DNA of 38,111 nucleotides from Micrococcales bacterium (GTDB taxonomy: Bacteria > Actinomycetota > Actinomycetes > Actinomycetales > Microbacteriaceae). Every line of letters starts with the position of its first letter. Position 1 is the first letter of the stretch. The translations under genes were made by a program, and so were the position numbers. This document shows positions 1 to 11,166 of the stretch, piece by piece. The stretch covers positions 1 to 38,111 of the forward strand of contig CANLCU010000006.1 in NCBI GenBank assembly GCA_947489135.1, given 5' to 3'. The notes beneath the pieces are model-generated. The model saw only the letters and a list, made by a program, of their open reading frames with translations. It did no database searches and was not told the origin of the DNA.

Positions 1-247
1 GCATCTCTAGCAACGATGGTTACTACATCGTGCTCAACTGATAGGAAGCCATCAGCTGCTGTTGCCTTGATGCTTTCGCCAGTTGGCAGTGTGATGCGAA
101 CATCACCTGAAGCCAAGATTGCAAGCATAGGTTCGTGTCCTGGTAGAAGACCAATCTCACCTTCAACAGTCTTAGCGATAACCATCTTGGCATCCCCTGA
201 CCATACAGCTCGGTCAGCAGCTACTAGTTCAACACGAAGAGTCTTCA

Positions 248-248
<1 letters not shown>
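1..248 (-). CDS. atpC: ATP synthase F1 epsilon subunit (N-terminal part; runs off the window start)
   Basis: Reverse-strand translation MKTLRVELVAADRAVWSGDAKMVIAKTVEGEIGLLPGHEPMLAILASGDVRITLPTGES; follows atpD with a TAATG overlap. The listed + strand ORF 16..255 is its antisense shadow. Confidence 0.95.
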
Positions 249-1693
<1,445 letters not shown>

Positions 1694-1701
1694 CTATCTT
1701 T

Positions 1702-2610
1702 CTATTCTTTGTCGCTGGTGTCGACAAGTGCGTCGGCACCACCAACGATTTCGGAAATCTGTTGGGTAATTTCTGACTGTCGAGCAGAGTTGCTCAACCT
1801 TGTGTAGTTCTTGATTAACTTGTCAGCGTTTTCAGTAGCTGACTTCATTGCTTTTTGTCTTGCTGCGTGCTCTGCTGCAGCTGACTGCAACATTGCGTTG
1901 AAAATACGTGATTCGATGTAAACAGGAAGCAGAGCATCTAGAACCTTTGATGCATCTGGCTCAAATTCGTATAGTGGGAAGATTTCGTTCTCTTCTGGCT
2001 TTGACACACCTTCAACGATTTCTAGAGGAAGCAAACGAACAACCTGTGGTTCCTGGCTGATCATCGAAACGAACTTGTTGTATACCAAGTGAATTTCGTC
2101 TACTCCACCGTCTTCGTAACCTAGGTTGAAGGCGTCGACAACTGCATTAGAAATCTCTTCTGCTGTTGTGAATACTGGAAGATCTGTTCCACCGGTCCAG
2201 CTACGAATAGCAGCACGCTTGCGGAATGAGAAGAAACCAACTGACTTACGACCAACTAGGTAGTAGACAACATCCTTACCCTGGTCCTTTAGAAGCTGAG
2301 TTAGTTGCTCAGATTCCTTTAGAACGTTAGTTGAGAATGCACCTGCTAGACCACGGTCGCTGGTGAAGATAACAACAGCTGATCTGCGAATCTCTTTAGG
2401 CTCAGTAGTTAGCGGGTGATCGATGTTAGAGAAGGTAGCAACAGCTGACACGGCACGAGTAATTGCTCGAGAATATGGGTTAGCTGCAGTCAAACGCTGT
2501 TGTGCTTTGTAGATGCGTGAGGCTGAAATCAACTCCATGGCTCGAGTAATCTTCTTGGTCGTCTGAGCAGATTTAATCTTCTGCCTATAGACCCGAAGTT
2601 GCGCTCCCAT
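1702..2610 (-). CDS. atpG: ATP synthase F1 gamma subunit
   Basis: [28 protein letters not shown] start; [15 protein letters not shown] end. Confidence 0.98.
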   Translation of the reverse strand: MGAQLRVYRQKIKSAQTTKKITRAMELISASRIYKAQQRLTAANPYSRAITRAVSAVATFSNIDHPLTTEPKEIRRSAVVIFTSDRGLAGAFSTNVLKESEQLTQLLKDQGKDVVYYLVGRKSVGFFSFRKRAAIRSWTGGTDLPVFTTAEEISNAVVDAFNLGYEDGGVDEIHLVYNKFVSMISQEPQVVRLLPLEIVEGVSKPEENEIFPLYEFEPDASKVLDALLPVYIESRIFNAMLQSAAAEHAARQKAMKSATENADKLIKNYTRLSNSARQSEITQQISEIVGGADALVDTSDKE

Positions 2611-2651
2611 GTCTTTGTCCTTTACTTTCTCTTGAAATCAAAAACGCCTAA

Positions 2652-4289
2652 TTAGCGCTTCTGCTTCACAATCTTCTCTTGGTCAACTTCTTCTTCATCA
2701 ATAGCAGCAACAGACTCGTTACCTACTGATGAAAGAGGCTTACCAACACCGGTTAGGAAGCTCTTCTTGAACTTCACTACGTCTGCTTCTAGAGCTGCAA
2801 CAGTGTCATCCTTTAGATCGCTTGTCTCGCGGATGGTTGTTAGAACCTGTGAGTTACGACGAAGGTAGTCAAGCAATTCGCTTTCGAATCTCAAGATGTC
2901 CTCTACTGGAACTTCATCAAGCTTGCCTGTGGTACCAGCCCAGATAGAAACTGTTTGTTCTTCAACTGGGTATGGAGAGTACTGAGGCTGCTTTAGAAGC
3001 TGCATTAGACGTGCACCACGAGCAAGTTGCTGACGTGAAGCAGCATCTAGGTCGCTTGCGAACATCGCGAATGCTTCTAGGGAACGGTACTGAGCTAGTT
3101 CTAGCTTTAATGTTCCAGAAACCTTCTTGATTCCCTTAACCTGAGCAGCACCACCAACACGAGAAACAGAGATACCTACGTCAATAGCTGGTCTCTGGTT
3201 AGCGTTGAACAAGTCTGACTGCAAGAAGATCTGACCATCGGTAATAGAAATTACGTTGGTTGGAATGTATGCAGAAACGTCATTTGCCTTGGTCTCAATG
3301 ATTGGAAGTCCAGTCATAGAACCGGCACCTAGTTCATCGTTCAACTTTGCACAACGCTCTAGTAGACGTGAGTGTAAGTAGAAAACGTCACCAGGGTATG
3401 CTTCACGGCCTGGTGGACGACGAAGCAATAGGGAAATCGAACGGTAAGCCTCAGCCTGCTTTGATAGGTCATCAAAAATGATCAGAACGTGCTTGCCGTC
3501 ATACATCCAGTGCTGACCAATAGCAGAACCGGTGTATGGAGCTAGGTACTTGAAACCAGCTGGGTCAGATGCAGGAGAAGCAACGATTGTTGTGTACTCC
3601 ATTGCTCCAGCAGCTTCTAGAGCTCCCTTTACAGATGCAATTGTTGAACCCTTTTGACCAACAGCAACATAGATACAACGAACCTGCTTTGTTGGATCTC
3701 CTGATTCCCAGTTAGCCTTCTGGTTGATGATTGCGTCAATCGCAATAGCAGTCTTACCAGTCTGACGGTCACCAATGATTAGCTGGCGCTGTCCACGACC
3801 GATAGGAATCATCGCGTCAATCGCCTTGATGCCTGTTTGTAGAGGCTCGTGAACTGACTTACGAGCCATAACACCAGGAGCCTGAAGCTCTAGAGCACGA
3901 CGAGCAGAAGACTTGATTTCTCCCTTGCCATCGATTGGCTCACCTACTGGGTTTACAACTCGACCTAGGAAGTCATCGCCTACTGGAACAGAAAGAATCT
4001 CACCTGTACGCTCAACCTTCATACCTTCAACGATGTGAGTGAACTCACCAAGGATGATCACACCGATCTCACGCTCGTCTAGATTCTGAGCTAGACCCAA
4101 AGTGCCGTCTTCGAACTTTAGAAGTTCGTTAGCCATCACACTAGGCAAGCCTTCAACGTGAGCAATACCGTCACCGGCATCGATTACGTGACCAATCTCG
4201 GTACGGCTAGCTTGAGCTGGCTCGTAAGACTTAGCAAAGTCCTTCAGCGCGTCGCGAATCTCATTCGGACTGATGCTTAGATCTGCCAT
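2652..4289 (-). CDS. atpA: ATP synthase F1 alpha subunit
   Basis: [42 protein letters not shown]. Confidence 0.99.
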   Translation of the reverse strand: MADLSISPNEIRDALKDFAKSYEPAQASRTEIGHVIDAGDGIAHVEGLPSVMANELLKFEDGTLGLAQNLDEREIGVIILGEFTHIVEGMKVERTGEILSVPVGDDFLGRVVNPVGEPIDGKGEIKSSARRALELQAPGVMARKSVHEPLQTGIKAIDAMIPIGRGQRQLIIGDRQTGKTAIAIDAIINQKANWESGDPTKQVRCIYVAVGQKGSTIASVKGALEAAGAMEYTTIVASPASDPAGFKYLAPYTGSAIGQHWMYDGKHVLIIFDDLSKQAEAYRSISLLLRRPPGREAYPGDVFYLHSRLLERCAKLNDELGAGSMTGLPIIETKANDVSAYIPTNVISITDGQIFLQSDLFNANQRPAIDVGISVSRVGGAAQVKGIKKVSGTLKLELAQYRSLEAFAMFASDLDAASRQQLARGARLMQLLKQPQYSPYPVEEQTVSIWAGTTGKLDEVPVEDILRFESELLDYLRRNSQVLTTIRETSDLKDDTVAALEADVVKFKKSFLTGVGKPLSSVGNESVAAIDEEEVDQEKIVKQKR

Positions 4290-4312
4290 CTTGTTCCTCT
4301 ACTTCTGAAGCG

Positions 4313-5140
4313 TTAGCTTCGGTTGATGCTGCTGGAGGCCTTTACCAACTGCAGCTTTAGGTTTTGCAGACGGGTGCTTACGCTTCCGTCGATTATTTCA
4401 CCAGCAATTTGAACTACCATTCCACCGATAATCGAAGGATCGATTTCGATGTTCAGGCTAACTTGCTGACCATAAGTACCAGCCAAGGTTGAACGTAAAC
4501 GTTCAACTTGGCTTTGTTCTAGTTCTTTAGAAACTGTGACTGTTGCAACTAGTGAATCTCCGTATGCAGCAATCTGCTTAGCAAACTGGTCAATCACAAT
4601 GGCAACTCGACGACCACGAGCTGAACCAACAGCCTGGTTGACTAGAGCCAAAGTAACTGCGTTTGCCTTTGAGCCAATAAGTGCCTTGACCAAAGCAAGC
4701 TTTGTTTCATTAGGTGCACTCTTGTTGCTCAAAGCAAACTGCAGATCTCTGTCGCTTGCTACTACCTGCTGGAAGCTAAATAGCTCGCTCTGGACATCCT
4801 CCAAAACGTTAGTCTTCGAAGCAGAAGCCGCTGATGCGTGAACACCAAGTTGCTCAAGAACAATGACTAGGTCCATGCTTCTAGAGAATCTAAGAGCACA
4901 AACTTTCTTCACAAACTCGATTGTGTTTGCGTTGACCTTTGTGTTGAATACGCGCTCGATGAGTGCGTTCTTTGCATCGCTCGCAGTGGAAGTATCTGAG
5001 AGGATGCCACGCAACTGGGTACTACCCGAGATTGCATCGGCAACTACAAAGAGGTCTGTCGCAAATGCCAAGTCTGACCCAAGGTAGGCAGATGCATCTG
5101 CTTTAGCTTGAGCTAGTGCTTGACGAGTTGAGGAGGCCAT
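4313..5140 (-). CDS. atpH: ATP synthase F1 delta subunit
   Basis: Position between atpF and atpA; C-terminal IDPSIIGGMVVQIAGEIIDGSVSTRLQNL typical of delta. Confidence 0.95.
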   Translation of the reverse strand: MASSTRQALAQAKADASAYLGSDLAFATDLFVVADAISGSTQLRGILSDTSTASDAKNALIERVFNTKVNANTIEFVKKVCALRFSRSMDLVIVLEQLGVHASAASASKTNVLEDVQSELFSFQQVVASDRDLQFALSNKSAPNETKLALVKALIGSKANAVTLALVNQAVGSARGRRVAIVIDQFAKQIAAYGDSLVATVTVSKELEQSQVERLRSTLAGTYGQQVSLNIEIDPSIIGGMVVQIAGEIIDGSVSTRLQNLKLQLVKASSSINRS

Positions 5141-5688
5141 TAGTTCTTCTTGCTGTCTTTCTCTAGATCTGAAAGGAAGCCTGAGACGATGCTCGAGGCG
5201 TTCTTGTCTTCTTTGAGGTTCTGAGCCACTACAGATGAAGCTAAGTCAAGAGCTAGTGCTCCAACTTCAGCACGCAATGAAATGATTGCGGACTGACGTT
5301 CTGCTTCGATCTGCTTCTTAGCTGTCTCTGTCATACGAGCTGCTTCTAGTGAAGCCTGCTCCTTCAGTTCAGCAAGAATTGCTGCACCCTCGGCTCTTGC
5401 AGATTCACGAATCTGTGCTGCTTCGGCACGTGCCTCAGCCTGCTCAGCTTCAATGTTTGCAGTCTTTGCCGCAGCTTCAGCCTGAGCCTTCTCCGCTTGA
5501 GCTAGACGACCTTCGATCGCCTCAGTTCTTGCATCGATGTTCTTTTTGAAGTTTGGCAAAACCTTAAGCCAGAAGAAGACCAACAGAATCGCGAAAACGA
5601 CTGCAGACCAAACAATGTCAGCTACCGCAGGTATGAGTGGGTTAGCTGACACCGTTGGCATCAATAGTTCGTGAATTCCAATAGTCAT
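5140..5688 (-). CDS. atpF: ATP synthase F0 subunit b
   Basis: N-terminal TM helix then Ala/Glu-rich amphipathic coil (FKKNIDARTEAIEGRLAQAEKAQAEAA). Confidence 0.97.
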   Translation of the reverse strand: MTIGIHELLMPTVSANPLIPAVADIVWSAVVFAILLVFFWLKVLPNFKKNIDARTEAIEGRLAQAEKAQAEAAAKTANIEAEQAEARAEAAQIRESARAEGAAILAELKEQASLEAARMTETAKKQIEAERQSAIISLRAEVGALALDLASSVVAQNLKEDKNASSIVSGFLSDLEKDSKKN

Positions 5689-5698
5689 TTATGAAACC

Positions 5699-5980
<282 letters not shown>

Positions 5981-6008
5981 CTAACGGTTTGTTAGCCCAG
6001 TTTTGTTC

Positions 6009-6839
6009 CTAGTGTTCATCTGCTAACGACAGCTGAATGTAAACAGTTGTCAACAGGGTGAATACGTATGCCTGCAAGAATGCCACCAAGATCTCAAAGA
6101 GAGTGAAGACAAACCCGAAGGTAAATGTTCCTACTCCGAAGAACTTGAAGAATCCATCGGAGTATAAGAAAAAGTAATGTGTTGCGGTGAAACAGAGAAC
6201 CAAAAGCAGGTGTCCTGCGATCATGTTCATCATCAAACGAAGAGCCAAAGTAACTGGTCTAAGAATGAAAGTTGAGAGGAACTCGATAGGAGTTACCAGT
6301 GCGTAGAAGGCTTTTGGAACACCAGCTGGGAATAGAGCGTTCTTGAAGAACTTCATGCCGTGACGCTTTACACCTGCATAGATGAAGGTTACGTAGGCAA
6401 CTCCAGCCAAAAGCATTGGTAGACCAATTACAGAGGTTCCAGCAATGTTTAGCCCAGGAATAATACCTGTGATGTTCATACCTAGAACAATGAAGAAGAT
6501 TGTGGTTAGCAGAGGTAGGAATCTATCTCCGTCTTTTTCACCAAGCTGTTCGTGAGCGATTGACTTTCTAACGAAGTTTAGAGAAATCTCACCCATCATC
6601 TGGAATCTGCCAGGAACAAACTGTCCGGTAGCGGTACTCTTGCGGAACTTACTTGTCCAAAGAGTGAAAACAACGATTAGAAGAGTCATAACCAATAGAC
6701 GAATCAACATGATTCGGTTGATCTCAAATGGAGTTCCTGCAAACGCGATTACCTGAGGGTAAAACTCTTCAATGGTTGGCGCCTGAAAGTCGCCTTCACC
6801 CGCGGTGTAAGGTCTAAATCCTGCGCTAAGCAGTGACAA
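6009..6839 (-). CDS. atpB: ATP synthase F0 subunit a
   Basis: Hydrophobic; LRPVTLALRLMMNMIAGHLLL and FLQAYVFTLLTTVYIQ. The track start is a TTG codon; start is uncertain (see findings). Confidence 0.97.
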   Translation of the reverse strand: MSLLSAGFRPYTAGEGDFQAPTIEEFYPQVIAFAGTPFEINRIMLIRLLVMTLLIVVFTLWTSKFRKSTATGQFVPGRFQMMGEISLNFVRKSIAHEQLGEKDGDRFLPLLTTIFFIVLGMNITGIIPGLNIAGTSVIGLPMLLAGVAYVTFIYAGVKRHGMKFFKNALFPAGVPKAFYALVTPIEFLSTFILRPVTLALRLMMNMIAGHLLLVLCFTATHYFFLYSDGFFKFFGVGTFTFGFVFTLFEILVAFLQAYVFTLLTTVYIQLSLADEH

Positions 6840-6843
6840 CTTT

Positions 6844-6882
6844 TCAGTGAACAGCTTTAACTCCTGTTTCGGGGCAGGCCAT
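6844..6882 (-). other. Candidate 12-codon upstream ORF in the atpB leader (MACPETGVKAVH*)
   Basis: ATG 8-10 nt downstream of AAGG; TGA ends 4 nt before the atpB TTG start. Confidence 0.35.
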
Positions 6883-6909
6883 GCCTAACCTTGCGGCGAT
6901 TTACAGTGG

Positions 6910-6949
6910 GTACCGCTTCGACTGGAGCAAGCGATACTCAAATCGTATC
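6910..6949 (-). promoter_or_regulatory. Two mutually exclusive inverted repeats in the atpI-like/atpB intergenic leader
   Basis: GTACCGCTT(6910-6918)/AAGCGATAC(6929-6937), with one G-T wobble, competes for GATAC(6933-6937) with GTATC(6945-6949). Confidence 0.35.
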
Positions 6950-7005
6950 AGCATCTGAAGAGCCAAAAACCGCTTATTGAGCCAAATTTTCGGCAATTTT
7001 AAGGA

Positions 7006-7416
7006 TTAGGCCGAAGGAGCAATTCTGGCTTTGGTTACCACTATTGTGTCCAAAACCAGCCCTCCAATGACGGCTGCTACAACTACGAAAAAGACCACAG
7101 GTCTGGCACTCAGAGTTAGCCATTCTGCTCTGTCTAGGAATCTGAAAAGGACTAGGAAAAGGAGTACTTTGACTAGCCAGCCTCCCAGAACCACTCCTAG
7201 GAAACCACCTAGGTTCAACTTTGATCCAAACAAAAGGCTCAGAACTGTCAGCGCTGTGAAGGCAAAGGCTGCCGCTCCCCCAGCTAAGGCTGCTAATAGC
7301 CCTGAAGTCCCAGCGACTAGAAAACCTATGACTGAACCAAGCACGGTTATGCCAACTACCAGTAGTGAACCTAATTTCAGGACTCTGGTCATTACAGACT
7401 TTAGATCATCAAACAT
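7006..7416 (-). CDS. Small membrane protein at the atpI position (AtpI-like)
   Basis: 136 aa with about four hydrophobic helices, directly upstream of atpB. Confidence 0.65.
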   Translation of the reverse strand: MFDDLKSVMTRVLKLGSLLVVGITVLGSVIGFLVAGTSGLLAALAGGAAAFAFTALTVLSLLFGSKLNLGGFLGVVLGGWLVKVLLFLVLFRFLDRAEWLTLSARPVVFFVVVAAVIGGLVLDTIVVTKARIAPSA

Positions 7417-8527
7417 TGGCTAGCTTCTTTCTTGATCGGAATCTCATGATTGCAGGCCACAGCGTATACAAAAGTGAAAGAGAGATTGAACTCACTGCAA
7501 ATGTGGCTACCCAGACAAAGTCGGTTAGGAACAGAAGTAGACAGCTAACTGAAACCGATGCACTCCAGAAGTAGAAGACCAAGACGGAACCAACATGTCC
7601 GTGACCGAAGTCCTGAAGTTTGTGGTGAAGGTGCAGACGATCTGCAGCAAAAGGTGACTTACCTGCAGCCAAACGTCTGACTACTGCCAATGCAAAGTCC
7701 AATAGCGGTAACAGCAAAATTGAAATAGGAAGAATCAAAGGTAGAACCGCTGGAACCAGGTCATCTCGCTTCAAAGAAGCAGGGTCAATCTGACCTGTGA
7801 CTGTCAAAGCTGATGCTGTCATAAGAAGGCCTAGAAGAAGAGCTCCACCATCACCCATGAAGATCTTTGCTGTATGCCAGTTATGTGGCAAGAAGCCAAC
7901 ACACATACCAATCACAATGGCTGAGATGACTGTTGCCAAGTTGAAGTAGTTAGTAGGTGAAATCTGTTGAGCAAGTAGATAAGAGTAGACAAAGAAGACA
8001 ACTGTGCCAATAAGGACCACTCCAGCTACCAAACCATCAAGTCCATCAATAAAGTTGACCGCATTCATCACTAGAACAGCCAGGAACACAGTAACTACGA
8101 AAGAAACACCAAACGAACCAACAGTTATTCCAAAGATTGGCAGTGAAACAATCTGAACTCCATTCCAAGCCAGAACACCAGCTGCTAGGAACTGCCCCGC
8201 TAACTTGATAGTCCAGTCAAGATCGAATAGGTCATCCAAGAATCCAATAGCCATAACAACCAGTGCTGCTAAGGAAATAGCAATGATTGGCCCCGGATCG
8301 GCAAACACCACTTCAAACCAGCCAATGGGGGCTGCTATCGATACCGAGACTACAAAACCAATAAACATCGCCAAGCCACCGATACGCGGGGTTGGCTTTG
8401 AATGCATATCTCTGGTTCTGATGGCCTTTGGATAAATGTTGTATTTATCAGCAAATTTTCTAACTACAAAAGTAGCTAGGTAGGTGACCACCCCGGCTAT
8501 AGCCATGAGAAGGAGATACGCGCGCAC
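7409..8527 (-). CDS. MraY/WecA-like undecaprenyl-phosphate glycosyl-1-phosphate transferase
   Basis: Polytopic; TPRIGGLAMFIGF, DDLFDLDWTIKLAGQ, MNAVNFIDGLDGL, FMGDGGALLLGLLM, DRLHLHHKL. Confidence 0.93.
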   Translation of the reverse strand: MRAYLLLMAIAGVVTYLATFVVRKFADKYNIYPKAIRTRDMHSKPTPRIGGLAMFIGFVVSVSIAAPIGWFEVVFADPGPIIAISLAALVVMAIGFLDDLFDLDWTIKLAGQFLAAGVLAWNGVQIVSLPIFGITVGSFGVSFVVTVFLAVLVMNAVNFIDGLDGLVAGVVLIGTVVFFVYSYLLAQQISPTNYFNLATVISAIVIGMCVGFLPHNWHTAKIFMGDGGALLLGLLMTASALTVTGQIDPASLKRDDLVPAVLPLILPISILLLPLLDFALAVVRRLAAGKSPFAADRLHLHHKLQDFGHGHVGSVLVFYFWSASVSVSCLLLFLTDFVWVATFAVSSISLSLLYTLWPAIMRFRSRKKLANV

Positions 8528-9231
8528 TAGCCCGCACTAACTTCAAGCAAATCTCCAACTACAGATCTAATCTTTGCTTCCGCTAGTGCTCCACGTCTAA
8601 CAATCTTGATTAGTCCTGTTGTGCTGACATTGCCTTCAGAGTCGTAAGTATCAACCAACTGAGTTAGATCAAGAATTGTTGATGCTTCACCCTTAGGACT
8701 TGGTCCACCATCTAGAAACACCTGAACTGAACTCTCAAGATATCCGTGAGCCTGAGCACAGGTAGTAGCTGCTGGTTCACCAGTTAGGTTTGCTGATGAA
8801 ACAGCAAGAGGTCCAGTTTCTTCAATAAGAGCTAAAGCAATCTTGTGATCTGGAACTCTAAGAGCAACTGTTCCTTTGGTCTCCCCTAGATCCCATGAGA
8901 GAGATGGCTGAGCCTTAAGAATTAGAGTCAATGCTCCTGGCCAAAACGTTTCAGCAAGTTTGATTGCAGCATCAGGAAGTGTTTCAACTAAGGCACGAGC
9001 CATGTTCAAGTTTGCAATTAGAACAGGAGGAGGAGACTGTCTTCCTCTTCCCTTTGCATCAAGAAGAGCTTGAACTGCTTCAGGCGAGAATGCATTAGCG
9101 GCAATTCCATAAACGGTATCTGTTGGAATAACAGCAAGTTCGTTTCTCCCGAGAGAAACCTTGGCTAGACGCATACCGGTTAGTAATTCAGTATCGACTG
9201 AGCAGTCAAACACATTCTTCATAACAACCAC
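8527..9231 (-). CDS. YrdC/Sua5-type L-threonylcarbamoyladenylate synthase
   Basis: IPTDTVYGIAANAF, KGRGRQSPPPVLIA, FWPGALTLIL, VALRVPDH, LAVSSANLTGEPA. Confidence 0.94.
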   Translation of the reverse strand: MVVMKNVFDCSVDTELLTGMRLAKVSLGRNELAVIPTDTVYGIAANAFSPEAVQALLDAKGRGRQSPPPVLIANLNMARALVETLPDAAIKLAETFWPGALTLILKAQPSLSWDLGETKGTVALRVPDHKIALALIEETGPLAVSSANLTGEPAATTCAQAHGYLESSVQVFLDGGPSPKGEASTILDLTQLVDTYDSEGNVSTTGLIKIVRRGALAEAKIRSVVGDLLEVSAG

Positions 9232-9235
9232 CCGC

Positions 9236-10087
9236 CTACCTAATCGCTGAGGTCGCTCTGTCGCGACCTGATAAATCCTTATGGGTTCTGGCTTGACGCC
9301 AACCTAAACTCAATATTAGTTCTCTAATGGCATCACCTTGCATGTCAGCGTGCTCAATGACTAATGCTCCGCCTTCTCTCAGCAATCTCTTAGCCGAAGC
9401 CTCAACTTTGCGAACTAGGTCCAGCCCGTCTTCTCCCCCATAAAGAGCTAGAGCTGGGTCATGCAGATGAACCTCAGGATAGATAGGGATCATGGCATCA
9501 GGAATGTATGGAGGGTTAGAAACCAGAACGTCCACCTGACCATTTAGTTCAGGAAAGGCATCAGCTAGATCACCTTGAACCAAGGTTGCATCTGGTGCAT
9601 ATCTTTCAAAGTTTGCTCTGGTGTATTTCAGGGCATCTTCGCTGAGTTCAACTGCATAGACCTTGGCATGAGGAACCTCGTGAGCAATAGAAAGCGCAAT
9701 TGCTCCAGAGCCTGTTGCTAGGTCAACTGCTACTGGGCTCTCATTAGGAACTGCTCTAAGCGCATCAATGGCAATCTGGGTGACAACTTCAGTTTCAAAT
9801 CTAGGTACGAAGACTCCAGGCCCTACTTTGAGTTCTAGTTGCCTGAAGTGAGCAACACCGGTTAGGTGTTGCAGAGGAAAACGTTCTGCTCTTTTGTCAA
9901 CGAGTTTCTGGAATTGAAGTTCAGCATCCGAATCTAGTTCTTCACCAGTGATTGCTTTTACTTGAAGTTCACCTCTTGATAAACCAAGCACGAAACCTAG
10001 AAGTATTTCTGCATCGGCTTGAAATGATTCAATGCCTGCTTTTTCAAACTTTGCAGATGCCGCTTCAATAGCAGCAGATAGCTTCAT
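9236..10087 (-). CDS. prmC: Peptide chain release factor N5-glutamine methyltransferase
   Basis: VPRFETEVV, DLATGSGAIALSIA, VSNPPYIPD; adjacent to prfA. Confidence 0.96.
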   Translation of the reverse strand: MKLSAAIEAASAKFEKAGIESFQADAEILLGFVLGLSRGELQVKAITGEELDSDAELQFQKLVDKRAERFPLQHLTGVAHFRQLELKVGPGVFVPRFETEVVTQIAIDALRAVPNESPVAVDLATGSGAIALSIAHEVPHAKVYAVELSEDALKYTRANFERYAPDATLVQGDLADAFPELNGQVDVLVSNPPYIPDAMIPIYPEVHLHDPALALYGGEDGLDLVRKVEASAKRLLREGGALVIEHADMQGDAIRELILSLGWRQARTHKDLSGRDRATSAIR

Positions 10088-11166
10088 TACTCGTTCTCAC
10101 CGAGAGCAGCCAGTCTTGCTTCTTCATCAGCTTGAATAGCCGACTGAATAACAGGCTCTAGTGCTCCATCCATAACCTGATCAAGGTTGTATGACTTGTA
10201 GCCAGTGCGGTGATCAGCAATACGGTTCTCTGGGAAGTTATAGGTTCTGATTCGCTCGCTACGGTCAACGCTTTTAACCTGAGACTTTCTTGCAGCACTT
10301 AGTTCTGCTTCAAGAGCTTCTTGCTGAGCTGCTAGTAGACGCGCTCTAAGAACACGCATAGCTGCTTCACGGTTTTGTAGCTGAGACTTTTCGTTCTGCA
10401 TCGAAACTACGATTCCGGTTGGAATGTGGGTTAGACGAACAGCAGAGTCTGTTGTGTTAACTGACTGACCACCAGGACCTGAAGATCTGAACACATCAAC
10501 GCGAATTTCATTCGCAGCAATTTCAAGTTCTTCAGGAGCATCTACTTCAGGGAAGACTAGAACACCAGCTGCTGAAGTGTGAATTCTGCCCTGCGTTTCA
10601 GTTACTGGAACACGCTGAACTCTGTGAACACCACCTTCATACTTCAGGTGAGCCCATACTCCTTCAGCAGGGTCTGATGACTTGCCTTTGATAGCAATCT
10701 GAACATCTTTGTATCCGCCAAGATCTGATTCGTTCTTATCTAGGATTTCTGTCTTCCAGCCCTTGCTGTTTGCATACTGGATATACATTCTGAAAAGATC
10801 TGCTGCGAATAGTGCAGACTCAGCTCCACCTTCACCAGCCTTGATTTCCATGATGACATCGCGACCATCATCAGGGTCTCTAGGAATTAGTAGACGACGT
10901 AGCTTCTCAGTTCCTTCATGCAGGGACTCTTCCAAAGCAGGAACTTCAGCTGCGAAGCTTTCATCTTCCTTAGCCATGTCTTTAGCCGCATCTAGATCTG
11001 CCTGCAATGAATTAACAGCATGGTAGGCAGAAACGATTGCATTTAGCTCGGCGTACCTGCGGTTAAGTTTCTTTGCTAGAACTGGATTGGCGTGGACTGA
11101 GGCCTCTGAAAGTTGGCTTTGCAACTCTGCATGTTCAGCCAGTAAAGCCTGGACTGAAGATAACAT
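10087..11166 (-). CDS. prfA: Peptide chain release factor 1
   Basis: [26 protein letters not shown] (GGQ), [19 protein letters not shown]. Confidence 0.98.
   Translation of the reverse strand: MLSSVQALLAEHAELQSQLSEASVHANPVLAKKLNRRYAELNAIVSAYHAVNSLQADLDAAKDMAKEDESFAAEVPALEESLHEGTEKLRRLLIPRDPDDGRDVIMEIKAGEGGAESALFAADLFRMYIQYANSKGWKTEILDKNESDLGGYKDVQIAIKGKSSDPAEGVWAHLKYEGGVHRVQRVPVTETQGRIHTSAAGVLVFPEVDAPEELEIAANEIRVDVFRSSGPGGQSVNTTDSAVRLTHIPTGIVVSMQNEKSQLQNREAAMRVLRARLLAAQQEALEAELSAARKSQVKSVDRSERIRTYNFPENRIADHRTGYKSYNLDQVMDGALEPVIQSAIQADEEARLAALGENE

Noticed and set aside
7031-7423. 130-aa + strand ORF opposite the AtpI-like gene
   Set aside because: Antisense shadow, Thr/Pro/Lys-rich composition typical of reading a hydrophobic gene backwards.
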